Shown: piece after piece, positions 9,862-22,412 of the stretch
Numbering within the stretch: position 1 is the first letter of the stretch
Layout: every line of letters begins with the position of its first letter
Assembly (NCBI GenBank): GCA_008828725.1
Contig: MEHQ01001112.1
Coordinates: forward strand, 113,019-177,018
Reading direction: 5' to 3'
DNA from: Saccharina japonica
Taxonomy: Eukaryota; Sar; Phaeophyceae; Laminariales; Laminariaceae
Length of the DNA stretch: 64,000 nt
Position numbers and translations under genes: made by a program
The notes under the pieces: model-generated
Told to the model about the DNA's origin: nothing
Databases searched by the model: none
What the model saw: only the letters and a program-made list of their open reading frames with translations

Positions 9862-10672
9862 CGGCGCCAGCCCGATCCCGCATGTCCCGCGTCCCAGTCG
9901 CAGCAAAGCTAGTTGGGTGCTCAAGGACTGGCTCTCACAGCTGAACTTTGTCGTAGCAGTTGGGCATTGTGCAGGTGTTGCTCTCTACGAGGCACGAATC
10001 GCAGGCGAAGTCGTACATAGAGCCCTGTGTGCTTCCATTGGACTTAAGAAAGGTATGGGAACATGGGCAATTTGTTGCGGAAACGAGGATCGGTTGCCCC
10101 GCTAACAGAGTGTAGGGAATGTAACGATGTTTGGGTTAGGATTGTAGAGCAAAACCCGCTGTGCGCACGGCTAACTATTGGGCAGGTCAACATCGTTTGA
10201 GCGACGGTGACTAACGCATGCTGCATGACAGTAAACGAAGTCCGCAAAGTCACGATCGCGAGAGGCGATGCATGCATAGTGATGGAATGCAAGACCCAAG
10301 CATCGGCATTTACTGTCATATAACTACGCTAATATCAGTTATTGTCCATGAGCACGTTTTGTGCACAGCAGTTTAACTTTTTGTTTTGTCCGGTTATCAA
10401 GGAGGCGGCACTCGGTATGGCATGTCCACGATGAGCACGCTCACAAGAATGACCCCTCCTCCCTTCGCACGCATATCGGCCAATATTGCGACCCCTCACA
10501 TTGATCCAGTCAAGAAAACTGCTTTCATCCCAGCGTAGTTTATTGTGTAAAACGTTGGTTAATACCGTTACAGCATTGTAGACTGCTGGTCCCAGACGTG
10601 CCTCATTGCCTGCCAGGGTGCGGTCGTTTAACACAGCAATAGCCCACACTATGACGGCACCACCAACATAGC
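9862..10672 (-). pseudogene. Truncated pseudogene of the beta-helix (Pmp-like) gene
   Basis: Two blocks on the minus strand match exons 2 and 3 of the gene at 60286. The exon 2-like block (about 10672-10500) reads GGAVIV...NEARLGPAVYNAVTV...SSFLDWIN and is followed by GTGAGG, where the intact gene has GTGAGT. After a 475-bp intron-like gap, the exon 3-like block starts at 10024 right after CACACAG. It reads GSMYDFACDSC...NTCTMPNCYDKVQL, then a stop, then EPVLEHPTSFAATGT. The upstream repeat-rich exon is missing. The in-frame stop and the absent 5' part show a dead partial copy of a host gene, and its splice borders support those proposed for the intact gene. Confidence 0.8.
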
Positions 10673-11164
10673 CGCGGTTTCGTAAGTGTACCAGCCACAA
10701 TAAAGACAACGCAGGAGGAACAGGGAAGGGCCAGGTTAGGCAAGTGTTGTAAAAGGCGGAACAGTACCTTTACCAACAACTTGATCGTTATTTTCAGCTG
10801 GTTATTTTTACTACTGTATAGGTGCAGTTACGGCGCGCCAACCGTGGCTTTACCCCTGAGTTGCCAATTGTAGACCAGCCTCGGCTCCGTACGTACGTAC
10901 ATCAGATGTGTATACCATATCTGGAATATGCTGTCGCGCTTTGCCGTTACGATCTGATCTATGGCGATAGTAGAAGGCAAAGATAACCGTTTGTCCGGGA
11001 GATCTTGCGATCTCTCGTGCTGATAGTCAACTGGGTGGTTTGATTAATGTCATACCGAGGTAGCGTATTTCTCGAACTCAGCGTATTTGTAGCCGCCCGC
11101 GGAGTGCAGGCTTGTATGGTACCTACGGTACATGCCAGCATTGTTATTCCTCGAATCCATCTTG
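10673..11164. other. No supported feature
   Basis: This is DNA upstream of the pseudogene on its strand. I searched it for beta-helix repeats of the missing first exon and found none. Confidence 0.4.
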
Positions 11165-11405
11165 TGTCACCCAGTATAATATGATACGCTGCTGTTGTAC
11201 CATACCACCTTTTTTCAAGTAGTACGCTACTGTACCAGTGCCACGGAATCCACACAAAGATCGTGTACTGGACGCATACATAGCGTGATGTCTAATGGTT
11301 TGGAGGCATTTCACCGTACCACCCGGTCTAAACCGGTGTTCGACTAGTCGGTCTAAAGCTGTCTTCGGTTGTGAGAATAATGCCTCCTTGTCGGGTTTCC
11401 GGTTT
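11165..11405 (+). mobile_element. Old hAT relic (right part)
   Basis: This aligns with the right 300 bp of the hAT element ending at 30824. Shared blocks are GCTGTTGTACCATACCACC, GGTACGCTA, ACTGGACGCATA, TTTGGAGGC-TTTCA, CGGTCTAAACCGGT and GAGAATAATGCCTCCTTG. The GGTTTAAACC palindromes are mutated and the terminal TAGAGGTGGGCACC is lost, so this copy is much older. Confidence 0.65.
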
Positions 11406-12239
11406 TCATGTTTCTACTTATGAATGGATAACCACATCTACAGTAGTGAAGACACACACAGGCGTGTCGCATGCCGACCGGGCGACACTTGGTGCAATAT
11501 GTGGCGCACTCGCAGCTGCAAGCGCATTCCCAAGTAGCGACTTCCCAGAAAACCAACGTTAACAATATTGGCACTCCACTCCACGAACAGCGCTGTCACG
11601 CGATATTCCTTTCGTCAATATCGTTACATGCCGCGCCTTACTGCACGGCCGCGGTGAAGACTTCATCGCCGACAAACATCCGTAATGCCGTGAGCAACAG
11701 TGCTTAGTGCGCTGGCTGAAAACACTAAGGCACTACGAACGCAACCACAACTAGACACAGGTGCGCGTAGCACCTACCAAGCTGAAGCTTCGTGATGGTC
11801 AGAAAGGTTATGAAAAGTGGCTAATGAGGTGGATCCTGAATGCTGGCATCGTAGGGTCGCCAGAACCGACGATCATAAATAAGAAGGTATTCCTCTACAG
11901 TACGCGGCAGATGTTAAGAATATCTCAGTTTTGGCCAGACTGGAATTGTTATGTAAGACGGGGCCAGTACGAAATATACCGCTTTCCTACCCCAAACTCT
12001 CAGTGTCAAATTCATAAATATCATATTATACAAATGTGTCGCTTGCTGTATGTGTTCGGTAGTCGGACTCAAACGAACGAACGAACGAACGAACGAAACA
12101 TTTCCAGTAGGGAGCTGAGTAATACCTTACCTGCACAAGTCTTCGCGTAATATGTTATCGATATAACTGTATCCGTGCAAACGTTGGGGGGCGTTTATTG
12201 ATCACCCAAGATGGATTGAGGGAAATGTCCACGATGTGA
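11406..12239. other. No supported gene; ACGA microsatellite
   Basis: A (GAAC)n/(ACGA)n run lies at about 12073-12097. A 129-codon plus frame at 11761 spans it but has no recognisable domain. Confidence 0.45.
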
Positions 12240-12965
12240 TCTGCAATACTACAGGCCATTTAATAGGCATTGGTTTTCGTGAGGTTCGTGAATGGAACCT
12301 TTTTGATCAAGTAAGTGCAAAAGCAGCATATTATTCAACTCGAAACGAGGCAGTTCGATGACGAACAAATGTGTATGAACACCAGATTTATCAGGCCACC
12401 TCGATCATTTTATTGTGCCCCAGATTGATGAAGGTCAGAAGTTACAAACTGGTGTTCGTATTTGAGCCATTGTATAGGTTTTACATGTATACTACTTTTA
12501 GTACAACAGCGGCACTTGTATTTTATATATCTACCCTGCACCCCAGTAGAGCTGCTGCATATACAGACTGAAGCAGTCGCATACAAATCCAAACTTGCCC
12601 GGCCCTTAACCAGGAACACTACTGCACTCGTCGGACCGTCAGCCAGGACTCTCACTACGGCATCGGGTAGGGACGATGGGGTGCATGTGGTGGGCCGTCA
12701 CGGGTTTGCGGTAAAATAGATCTGTCTGGCAGCTCGTATGATACATACCACCAGGTATACTCGTCCCGATTTTTGTTGTTGCTGCGAGTCTGTGCTTTAT
12801 CATGCCCCAACAACTATAAATAGACAGCCGACACAATGCTCACGACTCGCCGAGCACGCTCGGTATCTGGGTGCCGTCCCTGCTGACGATGGTGAGGGTT
12901 ACTCGATTATAATTGTTTGTACGAGGAGTGAGTACGATCGAGGTACGTCGTACCTTCGGCTGCTC
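12240..12965 (+). repeat. Repeat family A, copy 2
   Basis: This is the plus-strand counterpart of 8102-8833, aligned from the TGGAACCTTTTTGATCAAG block to the GAGTACGATCGAGGTACGTCG end block. It includes CAGTAGAGCTGCTGCATATACAG and GACTCGCCGAGCACGCTCGG. It has no intact frame. Confidence 0.65.
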
Positions 12966-15900
12966 AAATGATACTACTGATTGCTGTATACATGGTACAT
13001 ACTAAATATGTGTGTGGATATGTGTGGTGCCGCGTCTTTAGTGGTCTCCGTATTTTGTGAAACAAAAAACGCGCGTGTTGTCATATGTCAAACGCCTCTG
13101 TACGCCTGCGTAGTAATCTACACGTGCGTGCCTACAAGGCTTACAAAATGAAGCCCCAAGCAGAAGTGTTCAAGAGGGGTGCATTATAAACCTCAAAAAC
13201 AAATACATATATATATATATATATACCAAACGATCTACTACCCAGGGAAGCACGAAAGAACCAAGAAAACACAGCCCCACTCCTAGAAAGGCCAAAAATA
13301 AACAAATCTTGGAGCGTTGGGATTTCTGTTCTGGCCGAGAAACAAACTCCAGCACAATAATTTGTGTCACTTGGTTTTAATATATCTCCCTGCCAGGCCC
13401 ATGAAACAGCATGTGTGGGTTCGGCTCTTGTTTGTTTGCGTTCTCCCTAAGAAGTGACTGCACATCACAATATATACGTATGGATCTCAACGTCCATATG
13501 CTAACAAGGACAACATTGTAAGTTATTCTAAAACATATGTAACCAAAGACAGCAAAAATCGAACCTACACACTCCTGCCATAATCGTATGTTGAACATGT
13601 TACGTTCGTCCATCCCCATTTTCCCTCCTTCATTGTCTTGAAGGCGGACACGAGAAGAGTGATTTCCAAGGTTTTTTAGGGCCGGTCAAAGATGGATTAT
13701 AAGCCAAAGTGACGCAAACATTCCCTCGGGATTTCGAGGCGGGGTAAGTGTGGATTATTGCCGTCTGCCCTATATCTTCCAGACACCAGGTTGTCTCCAC
13801 CACAGTAGTACTTGTCTGCTATTGGCAATTCCTCGCAAATTGCTTGCATCCAACAATGTATTACTAAGGAGGGGGTGTACTCGACATCCATGGATAGGGG
13901 GAGTGGTTATCCTCTTTCTTGCGTGCATCGCGTACATGTGGTGACCCTACCCGTGAGTATTTAGGCTGGGCCAAAAGCGAATGGGAGCTTCTCGTGTGAA
14001 TCCTCTATTGTTTTGCGCCCCCTCCAACATCAAGAACGAAAGTCAGCCGACTTGCGTGTCGTCGCGCTCCGCACTTACCTCTCCCCACGAAAGACAGGTC
14101 GATTTTTAATCAAAGCACAGTAGGCTTATCATCCTTGCCATATATTCTCATGTTCCGGTGGCCTTCGCACTCCCTTGCGCTGTCAAGTAGATATGTACTG
14201 TACCTACGAGTATCTATATCGAACCCTAAATGCCATCCTTAACGTGCACCATCAATGTGTCTGAAGCCCCCTCGTACTCGTCTCGCTGACCACCGTGTTG
14301 CCACGAAAACGCAACGCGAAGTGTTTGGGGACTACTGGCACCCCCCCTTCCATCCCTTGATTCGTTCGGGCTTCCACATGTCATGTTTGTAATATTACTT
14401 TCCAACCGTTGGTTTCTTAGTCCCCTACACCACCAACCGTTCCCACCCCCCACCCTGCAGAACGCCAACCGAGGGGCTGCTTACGAATACGTTTTGTGTA
14501 TCCTAAATGCTAAACATACCCACCAATAGCCCCACCGCTCTCTCCTCGGCCAGGTGACTGGTACCAAAGTTATAGGGTTCGCCCGTATCTTTCTGGCGCA
14601 ACGCGCAAAAGGACGTAGCTCCCTACACCATCCTTTGTAATACAATTGAACGCAAGCCGCTGAAACACGCAGTTACACCGGCTGAGTACATGTTCACTAA
14701 TATATGCTAGGTGTACGCACGACCAGAATTCGAAATTCTGGAGACGCGATGTGTGTGATGTTCTGGGCAGTTACTCAGTTGAGCCCTGCCAGTAAGAAAG
14801 TATTCGAGGGAAAACATGTTTCCTACCGCATCATGTCTGAGAGGTGGTCCCTGCCTTTCCGAGCATCGCTCCCGTGTACCCACCTGGTTTCCATCATTAC
14901 CATTAAGCCTTACATCCACGCCTTCGGCCTGCTTCCTTCTCCCACCTGGTGATTCGCTCTGATAAACTCCACCCCCCTCCCCTCCTCCGTTATGCAGTAT
15001 ATTATCAATGGTATCGTATACCCCCTTACCTTAGAAAAGAGACCTGATGCCTGTTACATAATTCTACCGAGGGCAAGGCCAGGGCTATCATCACCACCCA
15101 TCCCTCACGCCCCTTTACAGAACGATATCGTGCGTCGCTGTCGACATACCCCACATCAATGTATTTTTCGCTTTCTGGTGACTGCTCTTCTCATGCTTGC
15201 CTCCGGGAATTCCTGATCATAGAGTTATCGAATGGGCCTCTCGAAGTGCCCATGGGAAGCGATAGTCGATGACTGGACGACAACAGTCGGCTCTATGTTT
15301 CATGTTATCCGCGCACCAATACCTATAATACTCGGCACTATTTGCCACTAGTCAAACCTGCCCCATCCCTCTCTGCAGCTGGCACCCCTTCCCGACGAGC
15401 AACCCCCTGCTTCAAACATGTAGCCCTTGCGCAATGTACCCGAATAAATGCCCCCCTCCCCCTTCACATTTGAATATATAGGCGCGTGGCTCGTTTAGAG
15501 GCTCAGGATTACGCTCTTCCCTGCCATCTCGACCGCCTGCCATCTACTCGGTTGTCGAACCTCCTTACGCACCTTTCCTGGAAGCACGACGCCCTATAGA
15601 CTAGCACGGCCCCGAATATCTTAATGAACGCCCCGAGTTCGAACCCTTTCCCCTCCCAAGCTGCACCTCTGTGCCCAATCAACGTCCGCCTCGGCAATCG
15701 CTCTCACTATATCTTGTACCCTCTAGTTGCAGGGTCTGTTTCATCCAATATCTGTCGTCACCATGACGTTCGGCAAGGTGATGGGAAGCCAAACGCCTAA
15801 CGTATTAACCCCTCTAATAGCCCGTGTCTGCACGTTGTCCGACAAAACTCATCTCCAGTGCTCCTATATATGCATGATAAATAAAGGGTATTGCTGTTGA

Positions 15901-16454
15901 AAAGGCAATATAAACCAACGTTATAATCGTCATCCGTTTATTGCAGCTCAACGACTGCGCGGCTATCCTCTTTTCGCCCTATCCACGAGGCGTGCCGAGA
16001 ATGGGCAGCGCGTATTGATCGGTTTCAACCCATACGTTTCTGTGTGGTGGGACTCCAAGAGTAGAAAGAGCGACCCGACACGCTTGCTTTGCATGACTAC
16101 GGTTCTCTGGAACTAGTCCATGGACATGCTTGGACTGCGCAGATATATGATCGTCAAATAATCTTACGGTATCATACAGAGATCATCAGGTCAAGAGCCT
16201 AAAAACACGCTTGGCATTACCCCTAGCGTAACACAACAGGACCATGCTGTCATCGACCCCGTATTTTCACAGAAATCGAAACAATTGCCTCGCTTGTGTC
16301 TGCCAAACATGCCGGCCCAAGGCCCCTCCGAATTCCAGACCCGCTCAGCCCAAAAACCAGAGTACATACCCGCAGACAACAACGGACGCATATAAACGGA
16401 CGAATATCCGTGCAGGCTGTGACGGGAGGTGTGAAGTTCACATGTCTGACCCGC
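12966..16454. other. Gene-poor DNA; TA microsatellite
   Basis: A (TA)n run lies at about 13205-13226. From 13.9 to 16 kb the plus strand is pyrimidine- and C-rich. Frames stay under 85 codons (16.2 kb reaches 106) and show no domain. I see no RNA gene or repeat kin here. Confidence 0.45.
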
Positions 16455-16692
16455 ACACCCTATTCGTCTCTTTTTTCGCGCTGACAATGCAATATTCATA
16501 ACACGCGCCACTTTTACGCGCTACTCGTCTCTTTCCTTTCCGCGCCGGCAATGCCATATTCATAACTCCCGCCAATAGTACGCGCTCCTCGGCTCCTTTG
16601 TTTCCTCGATGGCAATGTAATATCCATACCTCCCGCCACCCCTGGGCGCTACTCGTCTCTTTCTTCTACGATAGCAATGCAATATTCATAGT
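16455..16692. repeat. Minisatellite, 62-65 bp unit, about 4 copies
   Basis: Each unit contains a CTACTCGTCTCTTT-type block followed by GGCAATGCAATATTCATA. The TATTCATA-type ends fall near 16500, 16565, 16628 and 16691. The units differ at several positions each. Confidence 0.8.
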
Positions 16693-17093
16693 TTCAGCAC
16701 GAGTGTCGTATATCCCAACACCCGCCAACTTGCTTAGCCGGTCACCCTTTCACGATATAGCAATAGGCCCTCACCCGTGTCCCGCATGGCCACGGCCTGA
16801 AGTTTCATGTGAATCAACCGGTCGTGACAAGTGCAAACACCGCCCTGTCTACCGAAAGGGCATCATCCAACAACAAAGTACTAGAAGCGTAGTGTTACTC
16901 CCCCTATTCACTGGCCGCATGACATATTTTGCCTAACGAAGGGATACGGTCATGTTACTGCAAGACGTAAGTCTCTGCCCAAACACCGCTTCGAAACGAG
17001 TCAGTAGGCGCGGAAGCCAAACGCGTGCCATACCATTGTTTTCTTCTCAGGCGAATGGACGGACAACATTGCACTGACGTGCAGTCATCCTGC

Positions 17094-19685
17094 TTACAGG
17101 TGCATCTTCTCGAAGTCTCGACCGAGAGGGCCATCCACGCGGTAGCTTTCCACCGGAGCATGCAGGGCACCGAGTCCAGCTGTCACCGGCAAGCCCTCGT
17201 CGTCGAGCACAACCCGGGAGGTATCGCCCAGCAGCCCGGTGACCTTGTCCGAGTACCCGAACCTCTCGAAGCCAAGATCGATCTGCCAGAACTCGAGTTC
17301 AGGGACCACAACCGTGCCGTCGGGGTCGCTCACCTCGTCTTGGTAGTTTACCCCAACATTGACCCTGACAGTTACAGCCGGCATCTCGACGCGAGCAATA
17401 ACGTGGTTAGAATGTCCGGAGAGTAGCCCGGCAGATCCACCTTCCTCCAAGAGCTTGGCGCACCATGTCGGAGCAGCCTGTGTGGCACCATGGAGAATCC
17501 AATCGTTGAAGCTCAGGGCTGGCGAGCTCGTGCGCAACGACCGTTGACCGTTCATCATTTGTACGAATTTCTCTGCCCAGATGCGGTCCCCACCGAATGG
17601 GCGGCACTCGGGCTGAAGGTTGGCGGTGGAGATGACCACACCTCCCGGAAGACGATTGTTTACGCCGGTGGTTTGCATAGTGCTAGGCACCGCTTCGTCC
17701 ACGAGTATGCGGACACCACCGTCTGCAAGGCATGGAACCGAAAGACCGCCGGGGCAGCCGTCGGTTTCCGTGCTGTACGGGTCCTTGACCTCGATCACCA
17801 ATGAGTGTCCCTCGCCGGATAGAAGGCTGATCGCGGACACAAGCTGCCTGTCTGGGAACTCTTCCGGCATTGGGGCACTGAGGCGAACGTTGATCTGGAA
17901 GTCTGGTCCGTCAGAGAGTACGGCGTACCACCCATTGTCTTCTCCGGCCCAGTCGATCTTCTGGCCCAGCAGGCCAACCATGTGGGGGTCTTCTTTAAGA
18001 TCAACCTGTTTTTGGTTCGCGAGTTAGCATACGCGTGAACGATCATGGTGCCGAGAGTTCAACACTTTATAGGTGCCACGAATAAAAGTGCACGTGATCA
18101 ATTTGCATACACTACGGTAGCACTCCCCGAGATTCGATAGTCCTATTCCATATATTTGACCGGACGCATGTCAAGTACAGAGGTTCAAGTCTGTTGAAGA
18201 GAAAGCGTTTCATCACGGCTGTTATCTGTTAATTGATTGGTCGTTTCGGACCCGTTGTCAACCGTGAAACGGAGCGAATGGCGGGCTGGTGCAAGGTGAA
18301 AGTTACTAACAACCAGACGCTACCCACCCATAGAACGTAAACAGTACTTCTATTTGACGACCGAGCACCGGTCGCTGAATGTTTCATTGAGCTGGTATGA
18401 TTACCGGTTCCGTTCACTCACCACAACGTTCGATATCTCAACGACGGTGGACGCGCAGCCCGGAACACTGATACTCAGTTCGAAGACACAGCCGATGCAG
18501 AAGCCATCACCGGCGGGGTTGAGAAGTTGAACGTCGAATACTTCAGCGGTTACCATAGCGATACCACCTACGAATGCCACCGACGCGATGACCAGTTGAC
18601 CCAACTGGACGTTCTGGTCATCAAATATCAGTATGGTGAGCTCCGTCACTGTTGCCGTAACCGTGCATTGCAATAAAGTCGCCTCGAAGATGATGCAGAT
18701 GGGGACTTTGTTCTCAACCTGGTTTGGTTCGCAAGGTAAACGCATGTGAGCGACCATGATGCCGAGACGTACGTGCCGTTGCCACGAATCGCAATTCACA
18801 TGGGCAATGCTAGTACACCACTACGGGAGCAAACATAATATTCAAAAATCCTACTCCAGTACATAGTCGAATAACTGACTGTAAGCGTGGGGCACACGTG
18901 GTGAAGAGGAAGCCCTGTACCACGGCTCAACTTATTTCTACTTGTTTTGACGTTTCGGCTTCCATTGTCTAGCACGAGACAGAGCGTATGATGAGCTGAT
19001 GCGACGTTAGATGTCGTGGCGGCTCTTACCGCACACGTGTACACAGCATAGCACCCCGTGAAGTACGCGAACTATCATCACAACCGTACTTCTATTTGTC
19101 TACAAGGCCCTGTTCACTGAAATTATCAAAGGGCTGGTACGATTACCCGATACGGTTACTCACAATGAGGTTCGATATGACGACGTTGTCTTCGACGGTG
19201 CAGTCCGAGATATCTCTACCCAGTTGGATGATGCAACCGTCGCAGAAGCCGTTCTTCTCATCGTTGAGCAGTGCATTGTCCAGTATGTCAGCCGTCAGAT
19301 CTATGGCTACACCAGTTTCGAGTACCACGGTGGGAAATAGAAGTTCAGCCAACACCGCTCCTGTAATGTCGACGACTACTAGGCTCATCTGTGACACTAA
19401 GAGCGTGGCCGTGCATTGGCTAATAGCTGCGTCGAAGGTTACGCAAAAATCAGCTGACTGGAGACGGCGACCTGCCGCTTGCACGAGAGGGGCAGATATC
19501 GACTGGGGGCGCTCGCCCTTCGGAACGACGGTAGATCCGAGATCGGTGTCGGCTGCCGATGGGTAGTGTTCTTCTGAAACCACGCCGACCTTGTTAAAGG
19601 CTTCGTCAGGTTGGCTGACGGGGCCGAGGTGGCCTTGACGACGGCCTAGGTCGACTTGGCGCAGACTCTCAGCTTTAATTTCGAT
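17094..19685 (-). CDS. Secreted-type protein with duplicated Cys-rich exons and DPHMVGLLGQK module
   Basis: This is a minus-strand multi-exon gene of unknown function. Exon C (18005-17094, stop TAA) encodes 303 residues beginning VDLKEDPHMVGLLGQKIDW. It includes GWYAVLSD, FQINVRLSAPMPEEFPDRQL, VIEVKDPY, ECRPFGGDRIWAEKF and a C-terminal part with ELEFWQIDLGFERFGYSDK and TGLLGD. I know this layout only from uncharacterised brown-algal proteins, remotely like von Willebrand D or root-cap modules. Exon B (18718-18422, 99 codons) and the core of exon A (19457-19164, 98 codons) are homologous, with five aligned cysteines each (for example NGFCDGC against DGFCIGC). All junctions are phase 0: exons A and B end at GTGAGT, and exons B and C start after CAG. 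Exon A may begin at 19457 or, after a better pyrimidine tract, at 19685. No signal peptide is encoded here, so a further 5' exon is needed (see 22350-22412). I am confident of the coding sequence but not of the role. Confidence 0.85.
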
Positions 19686-19877
19686 CTGGACAAGTGCAGC
19701 ACGCGTTGGGGAAAACGTCGACCTTAAGAAACGAACATAGAGGCCTTGTGAGGTCACTCTGTCGACCACCTATGTGTGCGTCTGTGCCATGCTACCGTGT
19801 GGCAGCCAAGGGGAGATACACCCGTATACACGCAACGCCGTTGCCGTAAGACCTTAGGTCTTCACACCTCAACAAAC

Positions 19878-19991
19878 CGGACGGAGAACGTCGGGAGTTT
19901 TACTCATCAGCCAAACATTCCTAACTCCAAGCACGAATCGCCGTGAGGCATTCAGGGAGTCACATAAAAGCCGACCCGCATCCCAACAACC
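19878..19991 (+). repeat. Dispersed repeat F, copy 1
   Basis: This aligns at roughly two thirds identity with 43391-43506. Both begin GGACGGAG-ACGT-GGG-GTTTT and share CCAAGC, CGAA and CGCCGTGAGG-ATT. It lies in the proposed first intron of the minus-strand gene. The nature of the element is unknown. Confidence 0.5.
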
Positions 19992-20823
19992 GTGATTGGG
20001 GTGAACGTCGTCACTCTCTGTTTAAGATGGACTACGTCGCTGCCTGCTGCATTTCTTGTACAGATGACAATTTGGTAGAAGGGTTGTGTTTTGGGGACCG
20101 ATCGTTCACGGGTGGCCGGGTTTTTCGGACTGACCATACTGGGAGTATGTTTGCTATGTTGTTCAAATATATGTGGCCATGGGATTTAGTCTGGGCGGGG
20201 TACACCGCTTTTCATGTAACGAACCCGCCCATGGGGTGGTCGAGAAGGTAGGCTACCCGCGCCCCGATAGACCGTTGCGAAGAGTTACCTGATGTGGTGC
20301 AAGTTTAGCTACGTTTTCATACCTGAACCCGGGTACGTTTTAGAAGTCGCACCTAACGTACCTCAACGCGTGCAGTATTTAAGTATAGGAAGTAGACTCT
20401 ATCGTCCCTAAATACCCAGGTAAGTACCAGACCGTGTAGCAAAGGTTCGGTACACATTAGTCAAGTACCGGAGGTTCGACCTAAACCTTTGGTAAATGTC
20501 GGAGGTTGTGCCTATCATAATTCAGGTTTGCGTCGCGCGTTGTCCGCCGTAGCTACCGTCCCTATGTAGTCAGAAGAGGCATATACGGGGGTATTCTACC
20601 CGGGTTTGCCTTAGTGAGTATCATACCTAGCATAACCTTGGACGTTTCGATTCGTAGATAAAATTGATAAGAGTGAAATCCCAGTTTCGATTTGAGACGA
20701 TAATACTGTAGTGCAACATGAGCAGTAGTGAAAATCGTACGGTTTATCACGGCGATGGGTTTAGGAGTCACGGGCTTGATCTTGCGTCGGAAGCCGACCG
20801 TCGCCTATAACATACTTGGTGAG

Positions 20824-21118
20824 ACGCCCCGGTGGTGTAGTAGTTAACCAGGACGACACCGAGTCTTTGTGTGGAGATTTTGTTATGAAATGACATCAAC
20901 TGTCGAGAGCGCGTTGGTATGCACTACCAGGTATTCGACACGAGTCAACAATGGAAACAAGTGCTGCGAGTATTATGCACAGGACGTGCCGTAGTGGGTA
21001 GGGGGGACAGGAGCCTACTCTATGACCCCGTATATGAGTTACGACCAAGAGGGAGAGCAAGCAATGGTGAACATACTGAGTAAAGTAGAAAACAATACTA
21101 ATAGGGCAGGTATATGAC
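20824..21118 (+). mobile_element. tRNA-derived SINE, diverged copy
   Basis: The head GCCCCGGTGGTGTAGTAGTT resembles the tRNA A-box region of the SINE at 46911. The body aligns with 35079-35395 (AAATGACA-C-A-TGTCGAGAGCGC, GTGCCGTAGTGGGTAGG, GGAGCCTACT, ATGAGTTACGACCAAGAGGG). The head's B-box is poorly kept. It lies within the putative long intron of the minus-strand gene. Confidence 0.65.
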
Positions 21119-22349
21119 GCCCGGCCTTTTATATCGCTCATCTCCGCAAGCATGGAACGTTAGAGATTGTCCATGTGACGACATCGATAGAAAACTTGCT
21201 ATGTGCCTGGTAGGCTGGTTCCAGCTAACAAAGACGTGTTTATTAGTCGTAAATGCAGAGTGCAGCATGCTTTTAAAGGGCTCGTATGGTATCATGCCGA
21301 CCGCCGTCAACAGAAGCCGCGACGTGGGGCATTTCTAAATGCATACTTTGCGCACAAGTTATGCGGAAATACGTGAAAATATGGCAGATTCGTGGTCAAA
21401 CCAAGCTATGATCGCAATACCTACAAAGCTTGAGACGTATCGTAGAACATCGTGGAGTGTGTTTTATTATATTTGATGTGGTTTATTCATGTACTCCTCT
21501 TCTTACTTTGCAAGATGTTAGGCGTTTATGTCGAAGTACTACATATCATATACATATAATTTTTTCCGTCCGCTTGTGTTCAGCCTTTGATGGTTCAATC
21601 CTAAATCTGTAGGGCCCCCATATATCGGCCCACTAACAAACATTTGTTTGGGTCAAACGTGGACAGCCTTAGTGCAGATCTGTACCATGTTTCGAAGAAA
21701 TATTCGAAGAAGTGGCTTGAGCAGGATCTATGCTAACTTAGAATGTATCGCATAAAGGCCATAACATAGAAGACACTGAAACCTGCAACATGTTGTAAGT
21801 GATTTCGAGGTTTAAGCCTGAAGCTGCGTAATGACCGCGCAAAAGAGGGAGAGTGCATGCCCACGTTACGAGTTAGTCTCCGTAGCATGTTGCAAACTAA
21901 TTTGTTTCTTGGACCCTTGCAGAAATCCTCAAGGTTGGGGTGTTGCTTACATGATACAAAATGGTCGCCAGGAGGCCTTCTAGAAATAGCCCAAAGTACA
22001 TACTACCGCAAAGTACAAGCTAAACGAACAGTCCATTGTTTTACTCGAAGTGTTCTTCTAAATGATGACAATCGTACATGACCACGTGTGCAATATTTCA
22101 GGACATAACTCGAAAAAACGGTGTGGGTTTTGTATGATTAAAGCATGAACCGCTAAGATAGAAGCACCCTGAACAGTAACGTATATCAGGTAGTAGTTAG
22201 TACCCGTTACTGTTAACAGTGGGTTCTAGAGCCTGTGGGGAATATCAAATGGCCGGACAGGGGGCTTAAACTAAAGCCACCAAATGAATAGTAATACTTA
22301 TAAGCAGTGCGCTCAGCACCCAAACATACCGACGCGCCACAAAACCCAC
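21119..22349. other. Putative intron DNA, no feature seen
   Basis: I see no coding frame above 75 codons and no repeat kin. If the signal-peptide exon at 22350 belongs to the gene at 17-19.7 kb, this is intron. Confidence 0.4.
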
Positions 22350-22412
22350 CTGGCCCAAGGTCGCCTGGGTACATAGCGACACCAGGAGAACCAGGAACGC
22401 AGGACCTCTCAT
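22350..22412 (-). CDS. Candidate first exon (signal peptide) of the 17-19.7 kb gene
   Basis: A 21-codon frame starts at ATG 22412 and reads MRGPAFLVLLVSLCT, ending ATLGQ. It is a textbook signal peptide: basic n-region, Leu/Val core and a small-residue cleavage site. It ends at CAG followed by GTGGGT, a phase 0 donor that matches the phase 0 exon starts at 19685 or 19457. The implied intron is about 2.7-2.9 kb and holds a SINE and repeat F. Spliced, the protein would have about 597 or 521 residues. The link is inference; another gene's first exon is possible. Confidence 0.45.

Noticed and set aside
20824-20900. Possible tRNA gene (GCCCCGGTGGTGTAGTAGTTAA)
   Set aside because: The A-box-like start is not followed by a proper anticodon arm, B-box or acceptor stem, and the downstream body matches the SINE family. 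It is a SINE head.
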